Assembly: GCA_028280405.1 (NCBI GenBank)
Contig: JANQLW010000031.1
Location: 1 to 64,000 of the forward strand
Origin: Bacteroidales bacterium
GTDB taxonomy: Bacteria > Bacteroidota > Bacteroidia > Bacteroidales > GCA-2711565
Length of the DNA stretch: 64,000 nucleotides
Reading direction: 5' to 3'
The position numbers were made by a program, and so were the translations under genes. How positions within the stretch are numbered: position 1 is the first letter of the stretch; the number at the start of each line of letters is the position of its first letter. The notes under the pieces are model-generated. The model saw only the letters and a list, made by a program, of their open reading frames with translations, ran no database searches and was not told where the DNA came from. Of the stretch, positions 16,937 to 24,120 are shown in pieces.

Positions 16937-19253
16937 GTTGTATGGTGAATACTTTACAAAAAGAATTATCAATGAACTAGGCATTGATGAAAATATAAAT
17001 ACGATCGATCTCTATGGTTATATGGACCGAAAGTACACAGATAAAGTATTTTCAGAAGACGACTTTGGTAATATTAAAATTCTGGTTTACTCACTGTATC
17101 GAAGAGCAATTGTTTATGATCACCCGGGAGCTTCTCCCTTAAAACCAAACATTAATAATAATCGTGAGCAAACCTATTACATTACCAGGCTCAAAGAACC
17201 ACTCATTGATAAAAATGGAAAAGAGAAAAAGTATCACATTCCAAAAGGAGCTGGTACCTTTCCTTTTTTCCCTCCTCAACTTATTGAAAAGTTTGAAAAT
17301 AAAATCCCCATTAAAACACTTGTTTTAACTGAAGGTTTCTTCAAAGCCTTTAAAGGCTGTATGCACAATATTGATGTAGTCGGCTTATCTTCTATTACCC
17401 ATTATCGCAATAAAAAAACAAAAACGCTCCATCCTGAAATCTTAGAACTCATAAAAGTATGTAAAGTTCAAAATGTGATCATTCTTTATGATGGTGATTG
17501 TCTTAACATCTCTGAAAAAGCAATTGAGAATAACGATGATTTATACAAACGCCCCGGCGGATTTTATTCATCTGCACGTAGTATCCAGGAACTTTTAAAA
17601 GATTATGAAATTAATATCTATTTTTCGCATATAATTAGTGCTAATCACCCTGACAATCCCAAAGGTCTCGATGATATTTTAATTGTACACAAAGGTGAAG
17701 AATGGAAACTAGCCAAAGATTTATCTTTGTTCAGCAAACCCGGAAAATATTTCTATAAACTCGATATCTCTCACTCTACTCATAAACTCCGAAAATACTT
17801 TCATATCAATACACCTGATGAATTTTATTCTTTTCATGAAGAAATAATAAAGGACCGGAAATTTATCTATAATGGCACCCAATATTGTTGGGACAATGAA
17901 AATGAAAAACTAAAGATAGTTATTCCTGCAGCAGCACGAAATTATTTCAGGGTGGGCGATTCTTATTATGAGTTTGTTGAGGTCCCCAATAAATTCCAAA
18001 GCCTGGAAAGAAGATTTGAACGGCGGCTAAAAAGTACCATCATCGATGATCATGGAAAAAAGTTCCTGGAGCATGTCCCAAAGTATAAATCTTTTTGCAA
18101 CGTTCCTGATCATAACAATTTTCACCTTGTGATCAGTAACTGTTTTAATATTTATGCTCCTTTTAGTCATGAACCGGAAGAAGGAAATTGTGATATTACC
18201 TTAAGCTTTATAAAACACATATTTAATGAGCAAATGGAACTGGGTTTAGATTATATCCAACTGCTTTTTCAAAAGCCCACACAAATACTCCCCATCCTTT
18301 GCCTGGTTTCAAAAGAAAACCATACAGGAAAAACAACCTTTGCGAAATACTTAAAAGAGATTTTCACTCAAAATGTTGCCATCGTTGGAAACGATGAACT
18401 TTCTGCAAGTTTTAATACCACTTATGCAAACAAACTAATTATTATTTCTGAAGAAACTTTCCTGGATAAAAAACAGATCATTGAAAAGATAAAAGCGCTC
18501 TCTACTGCTGATAAAATTCTGATGAACGCTAAAGGAAAAGATCAGATTGAACTTGATTTTTTCGGAAAATTTATTCTCCTTTCCAATAATGAAGATAATT
18601 TTATTTATGCTTCTCAAAATGACATTCGTTATTGGGTTAGAAAAATTCCTGTTCCGGAAAATGTAAATGTCAATATCCTGGAAGATCTTCGATATGAAAT
18701 TCCGGCATTTCTGGATTACCTTAACAAACGTAAATTAAGTACCCAACACGAAAGCCGTATGTGGTTCCATCCGGATCTTTTAAAAACGGAAGCTTTAAAA
18801 ATTGTACAGGAAAATAGTAAACCTTGGGCAGAGCAGGAAATCAAATCCCGGATAACGGAATTATTATATGATACCGGTGATGATCAAATTATGATGTCAG
18901 CATCCATCATAAATAAACAATTCTTTAAAGGACGTTACAACGAAAAATATATCAGTAAGATCATCAAAGAAAACCTGCAAATCGACAACCTCAAAAACAA
19001 CCAAGGACAATACATCGTAAAAACCTACAAATACCCTCAACTAACCCAGACATGGGATGAAGGAATACAAATAGAAAAAGTGATATACATTAAACACCGG
19101 GGGCGGCCATTTGAATTCAAACGTGAATTTTTTATTAAACCGGAAGAGGATAAAAATATTGAATACATTGCTGAAAAAGACAACATAATGGGCAGTGATT
19201 TAAACGTTCAACAAAAAATTTATTTTACCCAAACAAGTTCAAATAACCATTAA
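16920..19253 (+). CDS. primase-helicase replication protein of element A
   Basis: This 777-residue protein combines a Toprim-like primase-associated region (about 120-270, with VLTEGFFKAF and IILYDGDC as the Glu and Asp-x-Asp motifs; DUF3854-like) and a superfamily 3-like helicase region (about 430-620). The Walker A-type loop is SKENHTGKTTFAK and LIIISEET is the Walker B-like strand. A winged-helix-like tail of about 100 residues follows. Such proteins prime and unwind DNA for phages, plasmids and satellites. Together with the integrase and excisionase-like gene it gives element A a P4-like core. It overlaps the small gene upstream by 17 bp. Confidence 0.85.
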   Translation: MPTKNKLYGEYFTKRIINELGIDENINTIDLYGYMDRKYTDKVFSEDDFGNIKILVYSLYRRAIVYDHPGASPLKPNINNNREQTYYITRLKEPLIDKNGKEKKYHIPKGAGTFPFFPPQLIEKFENKIPIKTLVLTEGFFKAFKGCMHNIDVVGLSSITHYRNKKTKTLHPEILELIKVCKVQNVIILYDGDCLNISEKAIENNDDLYKRPGGFYSSARSIQELLKDYEINIYFSHIISANHPDNPKGLDDILIVHKGEEWKLAKDLSLFSKPGKYFYKLDISHSTHKLRKYFHINTPDEFYSFHEEIIKDRKFIYNGTQYCWDNENEKLKIVIPAAARNYFRVGDSYYEFVEVPNKFQSLERRFERRLKSTIIDDHGKKFLEHVPKYKSFCNVPDHNNFHLVISNCFNIYAPFSHEPEEGNCDITLSFIKHIFNEQMELGLDYIQLLFQKPTQILPILCLVSKENHTGKTTFAKYLKEIFTQNVAIVGNDELSASFNTTYANKLIIISEETFLDKKQIIEKIKALSTADKILMNAKGKDQIELDFFGKFILLSNNEDNFIYASQNDIRYWVRKIPVPENVNVNILEDLRYEIPAFLDYLNKRKLSTQHESRMWFHPDLLKTEALKIVQENSKPWAEQEIKSRITELLYDTGDDQIMMSASIINKQFFKGRYNEKYISKIIKENLQIDNLKNNQGQYIVKTYKYPQLTQTWDEGIQIEKVIYIKHRGRPFEFKREFFIKPEEDKNIEYIAEKDNIMGSDLNVQQKIYFTQTSSNNH

Positions 19254-19258
19254 GACAA

Positions 19259-20098
19259 TTATGAATAGGATATTCCTTTGCTTATTAAACTGAATATTCG
19301 CTTCACAGTTCTATAATTATCAAAATGATTTTGTTGTAAAAAGTATTCTCCGATTGACCCCGGTTCTTCTCCAAGTTCTTTATCTATGATTTCAATAATT
19401 TTTTGCTTTAAATAACTGCTTTCTTCAATAATGTTTTTAATTCCAATGCCAATCATAAATGCCCCTGACTCAATCATAAAATCTTCCTCATTCAATTCAT
19501 CTAAAATGGATGTGTATTTTTCATAAAACTCATCATTGGCTACATTAAAGTAGTCCCTGATAATTTCGTAAATATCATCTAAGTCTTTTGTTCTGTAAAG
19601 TTTTTCATCCCATGAGATTAATTTTAGTACAATAATCCCAACTAGAGGAGGGACTTTGATTTCAAACCCTTCATGTTCAAGCTTAATTGCTTTATCCAGA
19701 ACTTCTTCCATTCCAATAACTGAAAGTTCTGTTTTACGGTCAGTAAATTTTACGGTACCTTCTTCTTCAATTTGTCCAAATGGGAGTATGTCTACAACAG
19801 TATTGGTTTTGTCTAATATTACTCTATATGGTTCATTTACTTTTCTGAATCCCATATCAATTAAATCCGACATAAAGGAATCATAGCTATCAATATCCGG
19901 AATCATAATTGCAAAATCAATGTCTTTTGTTCCGCGGGCAGGTTCCAATCCTTCTTTCAGCATTAATAGAATTCTGGCATGTGCGCCAATCAAGTAAACA
20001 GGGATACCATGATTTCTGCAAACCTCCTCAATTATCGTAAATACATCTTTAAAATGTAATGATGCTAATTCTTTATAAGTCTTTTCCAACATATTCAT
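19259..20098 (-). CDS. AbiEii-type nucleotidyltransferase toxin
   Basis: This 279-residue nucleotidyltransferase is of the AbiEii/AbiGii kind, the toxin of type IV toxin-antitoxin/abortive-infection pairs. The N-terminal half has the polymerase-beta signature: LIGAHARILLML (about 36-47), the first metal Asp pair in TKDIDFAIM (about 57-65), and the third carboxylate in VVDILPFG (about 104-111). The motif with Lys-x-Asp (RTKDLDDI) lies near 180. It is the second gene of a minus-strand pair; its start lies 26 bp inside the antitoxin gene. Convergent to the primase with a 5-bp gap. Confidence 0.85.
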   Translation of the reverse strand: MNMLEKTYKELASLHFKDVFTIIEEVCRNHGIPVYLIGAHARILLMLKEGLEPARGTKDIDFAIMIPDIDSYDSFMSDLIDMGFRKVNEPYRVILDKTNTVVDILPFGQIEEEGTVKFTDRKTELSVIGMEEVLDKAIKLEHEGFEIKVPPLVGIIVLKLISWDEKLYRTKDLDDIYEIIRDYFNVANDEFYEKYTSILDELNEEDFMIESGAFMIGIGIKNIIEESSYLKQKIIEIIDKELGEEPGSIGEYFLQQNHFDNYRTVKRIFSLISKGISYS

Positions 20099-21068
20099 TA
20101 TAAATTATTTTGGCAGTTTCTATACATCTGCTGTCACCGGTATTAATAAGATCAGCATAGACCAATAATGGAGGAACTGTGTTCATGTTTTCCTGTGGAA
20201 GATCCCAGAACTTTTCATAGATGGTTATTTGGCCGTTCTTAGCAGGGATTAAGCGGTATTTAGTAATTAGATCATTAATTTTCTGGTTGGTATAAAGCGT
20301 TAGGTTTTCAGGATTTAAATGATTGGTAAGTATATCTGCTGCAGGCTCACCTCCCCATAATAACTCTTCATAGTTAAAATTGAGCTTTCTCCAATCATAG
20401 TCTTCGTTGGTATGTAGTTTAAATCTGCCTAATGTAATATTGGGCTTTAGTACTTCTTCATATGCTTCGACCCATTTATTAATGAGTTCATCTTTATTAA
20501 TAAGTTTTACTCTTTTATGATCTAATTTAATAAGATACCCTAATTCTGTTAGTGCTTCCCTTATTGGCAAGATTGTTCCTAAAGCAACACCTGCTTTTTT
20601 TGCAACTTCTCTGTATGGACGGTTTAGCCATTCCTGATCCAGTAAATACAAAAACAATACTTTTATACCTGTTTTGGTAAATGCCCTCTTGACTTTTACT
20701 TTGTTTTCTTTTTGTGTTTTATTTCCATCTATCCATAAAAGTACGTCTTGTTCCCTGATATATACATTTCCATTTGCTTCCAGATAAGCAATTCCTTCCT
20801 CCCTTAAAATCTCTTTAATTTTAGGATATATTTTATTCGCAATCAATATAGCAGGTTCTCGATATCTGGCTTTATTTATAAATGGTTCAAGTTGATAATT
20901 GCGAACTTCTCTTTTTACTTCAGCATTAAACGCAATCCTGGTTCCTTTAATATCAATAGTTAGGACTCCATCAAACTCATCATTTCTACCACCATCCCAT
21001 CTTGCTTCAATACCTAAAGCTTTTTTAAGATTTTCAATTGCTGTATGTACTATATATTCCTCTTTCAT
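20073..21068 (-). CDS. AbiEi-type antitoxin / transcription repressor
   Basis: This antitoxin of about 331 residues neutralises the AbiEii-type toxin and represses its own operon. The N-terminal 150 residues contain a restriction-like fold region (IAFNAEVKREVRNYQLEPF). A winged-helix follows (about 150-205; NRPYREVAKKAGVALGTI is the turn), and the C-terminal half resembles the antitoxin domain. The open frame starts with GTG at 21074, but the ATG at 21068 fits better because the upstream half-site overlaps the GTG. Four TGTTCA half-sites flank the start, consistent with autoregulation. Confidence 0.82.
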   Translation of the reverse strand: MKEEYIVHTAIENLKKALGIEARWDGGRNDEFDGVLTIDIKGTRIAFNAEVKREVRNYQLEPFINKARYREPAILIANKIYPKIKEILREEGIAYLEANGNVYIREQDVLLWIDGNKTQKENKVKVKRAFTKTGIKVLFLYLLDQEWLNRPYREVAKKAGVALGTILPIREALTELGYLIKLDHKRVKLINKDELINKWVEAYEEVLKPNITLGRFKLHTNEDYDWRKLNFNYEELLWGGEPAADILTNHLNPENLTLYTNQKINDLITKYRLIPAKNGQITIYEKFWDLPQENMNTVPPLLVYADLINTGDSRCIETAKIIYNEYVGKDL

Positions 21069-21120
21069 GTTCACTTCTTTTAAGTGTTCACGTTACGTGA
21101 ACATACAAATATAATGAACA
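21066..21120 (-). promoter_or_regulatory. operator of the AbiE-type operon
   Basis: TGTTCACG-TTA-CGTGAACA (21085-21103) is a perfect 8-bp inverted repeat. Two more half-sites, TGTTCAC at 21068-21074 and TGAACA at 21115-21120, flank it. The array covers the antitoxin start region. AbiEi antitoxins are known to bind inverted repeats in their promoters, so repression by the operon's own product is the likely use. Confidence 0.75.
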
Positions 21121-21285
21121 TATTTGTAATAAGCATTAGAGATTGCAATATATTTTAAATATTATTTATTAATAATCAGATATTTATATTTGTTTATAAT
21201 TGTAGTTCCTATTTTAATACTAATAACAAATCAAGAATTTGAATACATATTAATACTAAAAAATTCAATGTTGAACCCCATTTTA

Positions 21286-21484
21286 ACCTGTGCGATCTGT
21301 GCGTTCCTTTATATAATGTTAATAATCAATTAAATATAACGCACACATAATCCTAAACACTAAAAACCTGTGCACTACCTGTGCGTTACCTGTTCGTATA
21401 AAAACGCGCACAGGTAAAATCTGTGCACATGCTCCTGTGCGCTATTTGACGCTGTATATCAGTAAATTAAACAAAACGCACAAA
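21286..21484. repeat. iteron-like CTGTGCG array
   Basis: About ten copies of a CTGTGCG/CGCACAG word lie within 200 bp. Forward copies are at 21287, 21296, 21367, 21378, 21389 (CTGTTCG), 21421 and 21435; inverted copies are at 21339, 21406 and 21477. Three successive copies (21367, 21378, 21389) are exactly 11 bp apart, on the same helix face. The surrounding sequence is AT-rich and has no gene. This is the pattern of a replication-initiator or repressor binding array. Confidence 0.6.
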
Positions 21485-21725
21485 TAAAGACATTCAGAAA
21501 TTAAATATTTCATGTTTAATTCAAAGCGACAAATCCCCATTTTGGGTATTAATAATAAATGGACAACTGTAGACAGCAAAAAAAACAATCGAACAATATA
21601 ACAATTGAACAATCGAATCACTATCTTTGAATCACAAACAAAAAACAAAACATATGAAAACTTGTCCGCCTTGGGCGGAAACAAAAAACTAAAGACATAT
21701 AAAATATAGCGTTAGCTAAAAATCT

Positions 21726-21843
21726 TGATTTAGAAAACCACCAATTTTACTATTACTCACAAGAATTTTTAAGCGTAAACGCTCACGTCATGGCGTGGGC
21801 TTGCTTGTTTGTGAGTAAAGGTACTGGTGGTACCTCTAAATCA
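21726..21843. ncRNA. strongly structured non-coding segment
   Basis: Three nested helices enclose two hairpins: TGATTTAGA (21726-21734) with TCTAAATCA (21835-21843), ACCACCA (21737-21743) with TGGTGGT (21825-21831), TTACTCACAA (21753-21762) with TTGTGAGTAA (21809-21818). Inside are AGCG-TAAA-CGCT (21772-21783) and CACG-TCATGG-CGTG (21784-21797). All pairs are perfect, so the fold is not chance. Whether it acts as RNA or as a DNA cruciform, and which strand is transcribed, is not known. It matches no RNA family that I can name. Confidence 0.5.
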
Positions 21844-21870
21844 GATAAGCTAAGTTCCACGCTTTTTCAT

Positions 21871-22041
21871 TCTACGAAGCCCTGGCGAAGTAGAGTTTCT
21901 TTGTCCTCCGAAGCTTTAGCGAAGGAGGGTCTTATCTTAGCTGGCCAAAGTCAATTAAGAGTCTCCTCAAATCAATCAGTGGACCATAGCTAAAACATTC
22001 TCCCCACCAACTTCCTCCGCTCAATAAATTGAGCGGAGGAA
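21871..22041. repeat. cluster of short palindromes
   Basis: TCTACGAAG...CGAAGTAGA (21871-21894), TCCTCCGAAGC..GCGAAGGAGG (21904-21928) and a perfect 14-bp stem TTCCTCCGCTCAAT-AA-ATTGAGCGGAGGAA (22012-22041) follow the structured segment. The first two share the GAAGC...GCGAA interior, a REP-like form seen in Bacteroidota genomes. The rest of 21104-22077 shows no gene. Confidence 0.55.
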
Positions 22042-22077
22042 ATAATAATAATTAAATAATAACTTAAAACAGCAGCT

Positions 22078-22488
22078 ATGCAAAAACCAAAAACTGGTCA
22101 AACGACCACAAAGGCTCCCCAAGCCTTTATTGGCAAAACAATACTTCTAATTGATGTAGATGAAAAAAATCATCTAGTACATCAGCTCTATCTGGATCAG
22201 GCGAATTTTTTATCAACTCCAAGTATTCTTCATGGCATTTGGTTGGTCCAGGAACTGGAAATAGATCTGGTATTAACGGAGATCCATTTCAATGGTTACA
22301 CCCTTTATGATCACTTATTCATGATCCTAAAAGAACAAATGGTTCCAATCATCATCCAAACATGCCAGCTCCCCCAGCAACATAAAGAAATCTGCATCAT
22401 GCATGGCGCCGAGGCCTACTTCCAAAAACCAATACATTGGCCAGACTATCTTAAAAAAATAACAGAATGCTTAACCGCCAAAACTTAA
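22078..22488 (+). CDS. receiver-like domain with Glu at the phosphorylation site
   Basis: This 136-residue protein is a single response-regulator receiver fold. TILLIDVDEKNH (about 21-32) is the acidic-pocket strand, LVLTEIHFNGYTLYDHL (about 62-78) is where the phospho-acceptor Asp would sit, IIIQTC (about 95-100) holds the switch Thr, and YFQKPI (about 117-122) the conserved Lys-Pro. The acceptor position reads Glu (TEIHF) in place of Asp, so the domain is probably not phosphorylated and may mimic the active state. No output domain and no kinase are nearby. The gene stands alone between two non-coding stretches. Confidence 0.65.
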   Translation: MQKPKTGQTTTKAPQAFIGKTILLIDVDEKNHLVHQLYLDQANFLSTPSILHGIWLVQELEIDLVLTEIHFNGYTLYDHLFMILKEQMVPIIIQTCQLPQQHKEICIMHGAEAYFQKPIHWPDYLKKITECLTAKT

Positions 22489-22501
22489 CTATTACAAAAT
22501 C

Positions 22502-22628
22502 GAGGCTGTCCAAAAATCTACTTTAGCCGTCATCCTGAACTTGTTTCAGGATCTAAACATATTGATTACATGGTTGATAAGATTCTGAAACGAGTTGAAT
22601 GAAGTACTATTATACTTTTTGGATAGTC
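22502..22628. repeat. short inverted-repeat element, copy 2
   Basis: The ends GGCTGTCCAAAAA (22504-22516) and TTTTTGGATAGTC (22616-22628) are imperfect inverted repeats. The interior carries 'ctactttag' and 'tactattatac', matching the 66-bp copy at 7821-7886, plus an extra 60-bp hairpin (TCATCCTGAAC...GTTTCAGGATC) not found there. It is a MITE-like repeat shared by chromosome and element A. Confidence 0.6.
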
Positions 22629-22762
22629 TCCCGGAGTGGAACTTTACGAAATAAACGACATTACATCGCAAACAACAGCAAATATTCTCATAAACAACAT
22701 AATCAAGGGTACAAACCTCAAATTCCGGTATTAACTAATAAAGACATATAAATTCAAACTAT

Positions 22763-23557
22763 ATGAAACTTATAAAATTTCTTCAAAATCTTGTTAAAGC
22801 GGCGCGCTGGCCAAAAAATCCGCGATGTCAGGGAGTGGCGCCGAAGGCCTTAGGGAAGGTTTGGTTCGGATTTTTACAGATTTTTGGTTCTTTTCATCTT
22901 GGAAAAGAACATAAGAAAAAAAATCGATTAAGAATAAAAGACCATATACTTCTCCCCCAAACCGAAAACCCCAGAATATCCTATAAAATAACCCCAAACC
23001 ATTCTGGAGAATTCAAAAACAACCTTCCTGATATTATCATCCTCCACTACACTGCAGGATCCTCACTCCAGTCCTCTGCAGACTGGCTCTGCAATCCAGA
23101 ATCCAAAGCATCAGCCCATGTAATAATAGGTAAATCCGGAAACATCATCCAACTAGCCCCATTCAACTTCATTACCTGGCATGCTGGCAAAAGCAAATGG
23201 AAAGACCGCACCAACCTCAACAATTACTCCATCGGCATCGAACTAGATAATGCCGGCCAACTCGAAAAACGAGAAGACGGCTACTATACCTGGTTCAATA
23301 AAAAAATAGACAAAAAGAATGTTAAACTGGCCAAACATAAATTTGATGAAGAAATCCAACCATGGGATAAATACACTAAAATCCAATTAGAAGTTTTAGA
23401 AGAACTATGCAAACTATTATCAAAAACATACAACATCAAACAAATCCTTGGGCACGACGACATCTCCCCCGATAGAAAACGCGATCCCGGGCCAGCATTT
23501 CCCCTCCAACAACTCCAAAAAACATCCTTAAAAAATCATTACCCTAATCTTCAATAA
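22763..23557 (+). CDS. N-acetylmuramoyl-L-alanine amidase (Amidase_2)
   Basis: This 264-residue protein's amidase domain (about 85-255) cleaves the bond between muramic acid and the peptide in peptidoglycan. Zn ligands and catalytic residues appear in IIILHYTAGS (His about 97), SAHVIIGKSGNI (His about 115), FITWHAGKS, and the end motif LGHDDISPDRKRDPGP with His and Asp. The first 75 residues look unrelated to the family: they cover a repeat-rich stretch with the hairpin GTTCTTTTC-GAAAAGAAC (22887-22910). No clear signal peptide is seen. It could be an element-borne lysin or a housekeeping-like amidase. Confidence 0.82.
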   Translation: MKLIKFLQNLVKAARWPKNPRCQGVAPKALGKVWFGFLQIFGSFHLGKEHKKKNRLRIKDHILLPQTENPRISYKITPNHSGEFKNNLPDIIILHYTAGSSLQSSADWLCNPESKASAHVIIGKSGNIIQLAPFNFITWHAGKSKWKDRTNLNNYSIGIELDNAGQLEKREDGYYTWFNKKIDKKNVKLAKHKFDEEIQPWDKYTKIQLEVLEELCKLLSKTYNIKQILGHDDISPDRKRDPGPAFPLQQLQKTSLKNHYPNLQ

Positions 23558-24120
23558 TAACTTTCTCTATGCAAAAAGGAACAAAAGTAAATATTATAAG
23601 AACCAAAGGCGATTGAGCTTACTTAACTATTGCAACCAAGGAATAGGTGAATAATGAGTGGTTAAAAATATATTAATCATATCTTTAGATACAAGTCAAA
23701 TTGACTACAATGATAATTATTATAGACCTAAATAATTGTGAATCTCATTACTTTTCTTAAATTTACCTTATTCTTTCTAAAAACTTGATTTTAACATTAG
23801 AATGAATAATTGGAAGGCAAACTTATTATTATAACAGAAGATTTTTTGGCAATACTCCCCACGGATAATAATAAGTTCTCGAGACTGGTTTTACTGTGAC
23901 TACATAAATATTAATAGATGTTATCAAGTGTGTCTTATATATAATTTATTTTGTTAGCAATAAATATTTTGCAAAAAATCAAAGGTTCTCTTACCACCTA
24001 TAACTATTAAAGAGTATATTTTTAATAATTATCACATATATAAAATAAATACAATTAGCACTTACACAACGTAGACAACCTTAAAAACAGCATCCGTTCA
24101 TCAATCAAAATATAGTGAAA
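23558..24120. other. 563-bp AT-rich gap
   Basis: No gene, RNA fold or repeat is visible. The sequence is strongly AT-rich without long reading frames. It should contain the promoter of the helicase gene. Confidence 0.5.

Noticed and set aside
21365-21398. CRISPR array
   Set aside because: The 11-bp phased repeats have no spacers, and no other regular direct repeat with unique spacers or cas gene is found anywhere in the window.
21442-21684. 80-codon minus-strand frame next to the iteron-like array
   Set aside because: It begins in AT-rich non-coding DNA and overlaps repeat words; no supporting neighbour or domain.
21790-21993. 67-codon open frame inside the structured non-coding segment
   Set aside because: It covers the perfect helices and REP-like palindromes, so its sequence is explained by the fold; the translated text has no protein-like pattern.
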